Part shown: positions 16,009 through 18,280 of the stretch, in pieces
How positions within the stretch are numbered: the first letter of the stretch is position 1
Layout of the letters: each line of letters starts with the position of its first letter
NCBI GenBank assembly: GCA_018396795.1
Contig: JAGTRH010000006.1
Span: 1 to 18,280, forward strand
DNA: 18,280 nt
Direction: 5' to 3'
DNA from: Candidatus Bathyarchaeota archaeon
GTDB lineage: Archaea > Thermoproteota > Bathyarchaeia > Bathyarchaeales > B26-1
Translations under genes and position numbers: made by a program
Notes under the pieces: model-generated
Told to the model about the DNA's origin: nothing
What the model saw: only the letters and a program-made list of their open reading frames with translations
Database searches by the model: none

Positions 16009-16287
16009 ATGAGCGCAAGTATTGCCTTACGTGAAATAGAAGCGATTGAGGGACTTATTGGACCGTATGAATTTTTCTCATACGATGCAAAAAGGGTTCT
16101 TGTAACTCTAAGAGATTTAAGAGACGCCCTCAATAGAATGGACAAAGAAAGAATAAAGAAGATGATTGCCGAGATATCAAATATTGAAGCCGTGGCAGCA
16201 CCATATAGAGGATACGAATTTGTTGAAGAGGCCATAGAACATGCCAAGAAATTACTCAATGAGCTCAAGAAGATCGTTAGCGAATAA
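16009..16287 (+). CDS. Small alpha-helical protein of unknown function
   Basis: A protein of 92 residues I do not recognise. It is predicted to be almost wholly helical, with a first helix ALREIEAIEGLIG, a middle amphipathic helix around RDLRDALNRMDKERIKKMIAEI, and a last helix FVEEAIEHAKKLLNELKKI; PYEFF and PYRGYEF mark two turns. It is highly charged and has no membrane segment or cysteine. GGTGTGAT before the ATG resembles a ribosome binding site, and a TATA-like stretch TTTATATTTT near 15973 is suitably placed. A hairpin terminator follows 13 nt after its stop, so it looks like a real, separately expressed gene. Confidence 0.65.
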   Translation: MSASIALREIEAIEGLIGPYEFFSYDAKRVLVTLRDLRDALNRMDKERIKKMIAEISNIEAVAAPYRGYEFVEEAIEHAKKLLNELKKIVSE

Positions 16288-16300
16288 AGCCAATTGGACT

Positions 16301-16336
16301 TGTGAGGTTACATTTTCCTCACATTCTTCTTTTTAT
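16301..16336 (+). terminator. Hairpin plus T-rich terminator after the 92-residue gene
   Basis: TGTGAGG (16301-16307) and CCTCACA (16317-16323) form a perfect 7-bp stem with a 9-nt loop, followed by TTCTTCTTTTTATA. On the opposite strand no T-run follows the stem, so it works for plus-strand transcription. Stem-loop terminators of this bacterial type are less common in archaea, which mostly rely on T-tracts alone. Confidence 0.55.
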
Positions 16337-16374
16337 AATTATATCTAATTGAAGTCTTTAATGATCCGACGAAA

Positions 16375-16950
16375 TCACTCTAAATCTCTTATCTTCTTTA
16401 TTAACCAAACCATTTTTTTAGCAAAATTTCTCGCGGTGTTTAAGCCCTCCTCATCCCTGAGAACATCTCCCTTCTCCCTTCCGAAGGCGATATTCCAGTA
16501 CGTTGATCCTGGGACAATAAACCCTTGATGCAGAAAGAAGAATAACAGCTGGGCGAAAGTGAAGTTTTGGCCAGCTCTTCTAGCCACAACTAATGGTCCG
16601 CCAACTTTATTCTCAAAGACTCTACCTTTAGCAACAGAAACGTATCCAGCCCTATCAATTAAGGCCATTATTTGCGGTGTTGCGGATCCGAAATAAACTG
16701 GTGAAGCCAGTATTACTCCGTCGGCTTCAAGCATTTTATTGAATATCTCTTGAAAATCATCTTTTATGTGGCATTCACCAGTCTTTCTGCATGAGAGGCA
16801 GGCATCACATGGTTTAACTTCTTTATCCGCTAGTCTGATAATATCTACCTGAACGCCCTCCTCTGCAGCGGCTTTCAGTGCCTCCATAACAAGTATTTCA
16901 GTATTTCCTCCAATCCTTGGGCTACCAACAATTCCCACAATGTAAATCAT
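16375..16950 (-). CDS. isf: Iron-sulfur flavoprotein (flavodoxin-like, Isf family)
   Basis: A protein of 191 residues. The FMN phosphate loop is GSPRIGGNTE at 9-18, and ASPVYFGSATP (82-92) contacts the isoalloxazine ring. Between them is a compact cysteine cluster C48-x2-C51-x2-C54-x5-C60, the pattern that holds a 4Fe-4S cluster in the Isf family of methanogens and other anaerobes. Isf accepts electrons from ferredoxin and in Methanosarcina reduces O2 and peroxide to water, so a redox or oxidative-stress role in an anaerobe is the best inference. GGTGG precedes the ATG within a short leader. It stands alone: its own TATA box lies upstream and archaemetzincin ends 81 bp away on the same strand. 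Confidence 0.88.
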   Translation of the reverse strand: MIYIVGIVGSPRIGGNTEILVMEALKAAAEEGVQVDIIRLADKEVKPCDACLSCRKTGECHIKDDFQEIFNKMLEADGVILASPVYFGSATPQIMALIDRAGYVSVAKGRVFENKVGGPLVVARRAGQNFTFAQLLFFFLHQGFIVPGSTYWNIAFGREKGDVLRDEEGLNTARNFAKKMVWLIKKIRDLE

Positions 16951-16986
16951 TTCTAACCACCAGAAATCAACTGGGTTATATTCGAT

Positions 16987-16994
16987 CTTATAAG
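16987..16994 (-). promoter_or_regulatory. TATA box of the iron-sulfur flavoprotein gene
   Basis: CTTATAAG, self-complementary, is centred about 40 nt before the ATG at 16950 and predicts transcription from about 16964, giving a 14-nt leader that contains GGTGGTT. Confidence 0.5.
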
Positions 16995-17031
16995 TTTATG
17001 CATGATCGTAGAATCAACGATTGTTTGCCAA

Positions 17032-17595
17032 TTACCGGTTAGCGAAAATGCTCATTTTTAATTTATTTGTGCAACTGTTACAGAATTCTCGCTGCTTTCT
17101 ATCAGTCATACCTATATGAAGAGAGAAATGCATAACACAGACCGGGTTTCCACAATGTTTTAGACCAAATGTATGACCTAATTCATGAGTAGCTTCTTTA
17201 ATGGCTCTCTCTATGAAAAGATTTTTATTTGGCTCTCCGCCATAAAACTCAGGTTTAAGCCTATATAGCGATATTATTGCAGCCTTACCTGGACACTGAG
17301 CTTCTCCAAATATAAAGTTCATTCCAGGAGCGTATATATCTACGTCAGCTACACCTAGTACTATACTTAATTCTTTAGTCTCCTTTTCAAGCCTTATAGC
17401 ACACCTTATCACTTCGTTTAATAGTGCCTCTGATATATACTGTTTTCTTACACGGTTATATGCCCCGCAAGGTAATTTTATTACATCGTCAAGAATATTA
17501 CAAATTCCTTTAGAAAATACCTCTTCTATGCCTCTCTGAATGAGGTTCAAAATCTCTCTTTTAACATCGCCAATTGGGATTATGTAGATCTTCAT
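17032..17595 (-). CDS. amzA: Archaemetzincin, zinc metalloprotease
   Basis: A protein of 187 residues, normal for archaeal archaemetzincins. The catalytic zinc motif HELGHTFGLKH at 137-147 supplies His137, His141 and His147 with Glu138 as base. Immediately after are the structural zinc ligands Cys148, Cys153, Cys172 and Cys175, with the Met-turn at Met155. The N-terminal MKIYIIPIGDV and central GVADVDIY are also typical. No signal peptide is seen, so it should be cytoplasmic; natural substrates are not known. The gene starts 8 bp after the stop of the beta-CASP nuclease with no clear ribosome binding site of its own, suggesting one transcript and translational coupling. Confidence 0.95.
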   Translation of the reverse strand: MKIYIIPIGDVKREILNLIQRGIEEVFSKGICNILDDVIKLPCGAYNRVRKQYISEALLNEVIRCAIRLEKETKELSIVLGVADVDIYAPGMNFIFGEAQCPGKAAIISLYRLKPEFYGGEPNKNLFIERAIKEATHELGHTFGLKHCGNPVCVMHFSLHIGMTDRKQREFCNSCTNKLKMSIFANR

Positions 17596-17603
17596 GTTAG
17601 AGC

Positions 17604-18280
17604 CTACACTATAAATGTTTCTCCAGAATTTGGGGCCTTAGCCTCTAGGCCAACTTCCTCCTTGATCCACTTGGCAAACTTTTGGCAGTTTCCATCAGCT
17701 CCATGGATTGTAAACACAACTGGTTTTCCCTTTAAAATTTTAATGGTCTCTTTGAGTTCCTTTGCCCCAGAGTGTGATGAGAAGTCAAAGAAGCCTACTT
17801 TAGCTTTAATCTTGCGTACTTTTCCGTCTATAAAGCATCTTCCCTTCTCCATTAGCTCACGACCTGGTGTTCCAGGGATCTGATATCCGACTAGAAAAAT
17901 AGCGTTTCTAGATTTCTTCCCTACTATCTGAACGTAGTATGTTGCTGGACCGCCTTTTAGCATGCCAGCTGGTGCTATTATGACGCCAGGTCTCTTTGCC
18001 ACCTTCTTTCGTTCTCTCCAATCATCAATCCAGCCCACCATATGGATAGCGTCCATAAAGAGTCTTGAATCTTTAAGGTACTCTAGGTTATTCATTAAAA
18101 TTCTACTAGCCTCACGTGCCATGCCGTCCAAAACGACGGAGTATTCAAAATGATGGGCTGCAAGAACGCACGCGATCTCTTGGGCGCGACCAACACTGAA
18201 TGCTGGAACTAGAACGGTACCACCAGTCTCAACAACATTAGTGACTTCCTCAATAAATTTTTCTTCAAGAATCCTCCGTT
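17604..18280 (-). CDS. Beta-CASP metallo-beta-lactamase RNA nuclease (aCPSF2-like), N-terminus cut by window edge
   Basis: The frame is open to base 18280 and gives the C-terminal 224 residues, probably a little over half of a protein of about 420. The missing part should hold the HxHxDH metal motif. Seen here are LVPAFSVGRAQEI of the beta-CASP domain, APAGMLKGGPATYYV, GYQIPGTPGREL, motif B histidine in FDFSSHSGAKEL and motif C histidine in FTIHGADG, which is the RMMBL segment ending the metallo-beta-lactamase fold. No KH domains can be judged, but the C-terminus lacks extensions. Relatives are archaeal aCPSF2 and RNase J-type enzymes that trim or cut RNA. FSSHSG replaces the more usual FSGHSD or FSAHAD, losing the Asp. 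It leads an operon with archaemetzincin. Confidence 0.85.
   Translation of the reverse strand, partial: RRILEEKFIEEVTNVVETGGTVLVPAFSVGRAQEIACVLAAHHFEYSVVLDGMAREASRILMNNLEYLKDSRLFMDAIHMVGWIDDWRERKKVAKRPGVIIAPAGMLKGGPATYYVQIVGKKSRNAIFLVGYQIPGTPGRELMEKGRCFIDGKVRKIKAKVGFFDFSSHSGAKELKETIKILKGKPVVFTIHGADGNCQKFAKWIKEEVGLEAKAPNSGETFIV

Overview
This window is a stretch of archaeal chromosome. The evidence is Pelota/Dom34, a DUF371 protein, an archaeal Lhr-type helicase, archaemetzincin, a beta-CASP RNA nuclease, AT-rich TATA boxes about 26-30 nt upstream of starts, and a mixture of leaderless and GGAGG/GGTGAT-led genes. The DNA is AT-leaning and gene-dense; convergent genes are separated by only 3-14 bp in several places. 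The gene set suits a Thermoproteota/TACK-type archaeon, possibly Bathyarchaeia-like, but I cannot fix the lineage from this sequence alone. I see no insertion sequence, CRISPR array, tRNA or rRNA, and no clear sign of recent transfer. No stretch above 300 bases lacks a gene.

Left part (1-5900): a partial sfsA gene diverges from pelota. Next come a phosphohexomutase (minus), a DUF371 protein (plus), and a small PD-(D/E)xK-like nuclease (minus). A 237-bp gap (4104-4340) then holds what looks like an unannotated C/D box guide RNA on the minus strand with its own TATA box. It is followed by a DHH-family phosphoesterase (minus), which diverges from a Nudix hydrolase (plus).

Middle part (5900-12100): an RsmC-like methyltransferase lies 20 bp downstream of a membrane-anchored, agarase-like glycoside hydrolase, both on minus. 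A 964-residue Lhr helicase with a C-terminal four-cysteine cluster and an HhH-like segment converges with aspartate carbamoyltransferase (pyrB). No pyrI is in the window.

Right part (12100-18280): a PadR regulator has a perfect 16-bp palindrome at its predicted transcription start. Then come a ThuA-like protein, a short low-molecular-weight tyrosine phosphatase, a medium-chain dehydrogenase lacking the usual zinc ligands, and a ten-helix EamA transporter. ThuA, dehydrogenase, transporter and the upstream glycoside hydrolase hint at sugar handling, but they are not one operon. A small helical protein of unknown function ends at a hairpin-plus-T terminator. An iron-sulfur flavoprotein and an RNase/archaemetzincin pair, all on minus, close the window.

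The most notable item is the candidate C/D guide RNA at 4229-4283. Its box C and box D each depart from consensus at the two positions that face each other in the kink-turn, giving a C-G pair where the canonical motif has U-U. All functional calls come from reading motifs; no database search was done.
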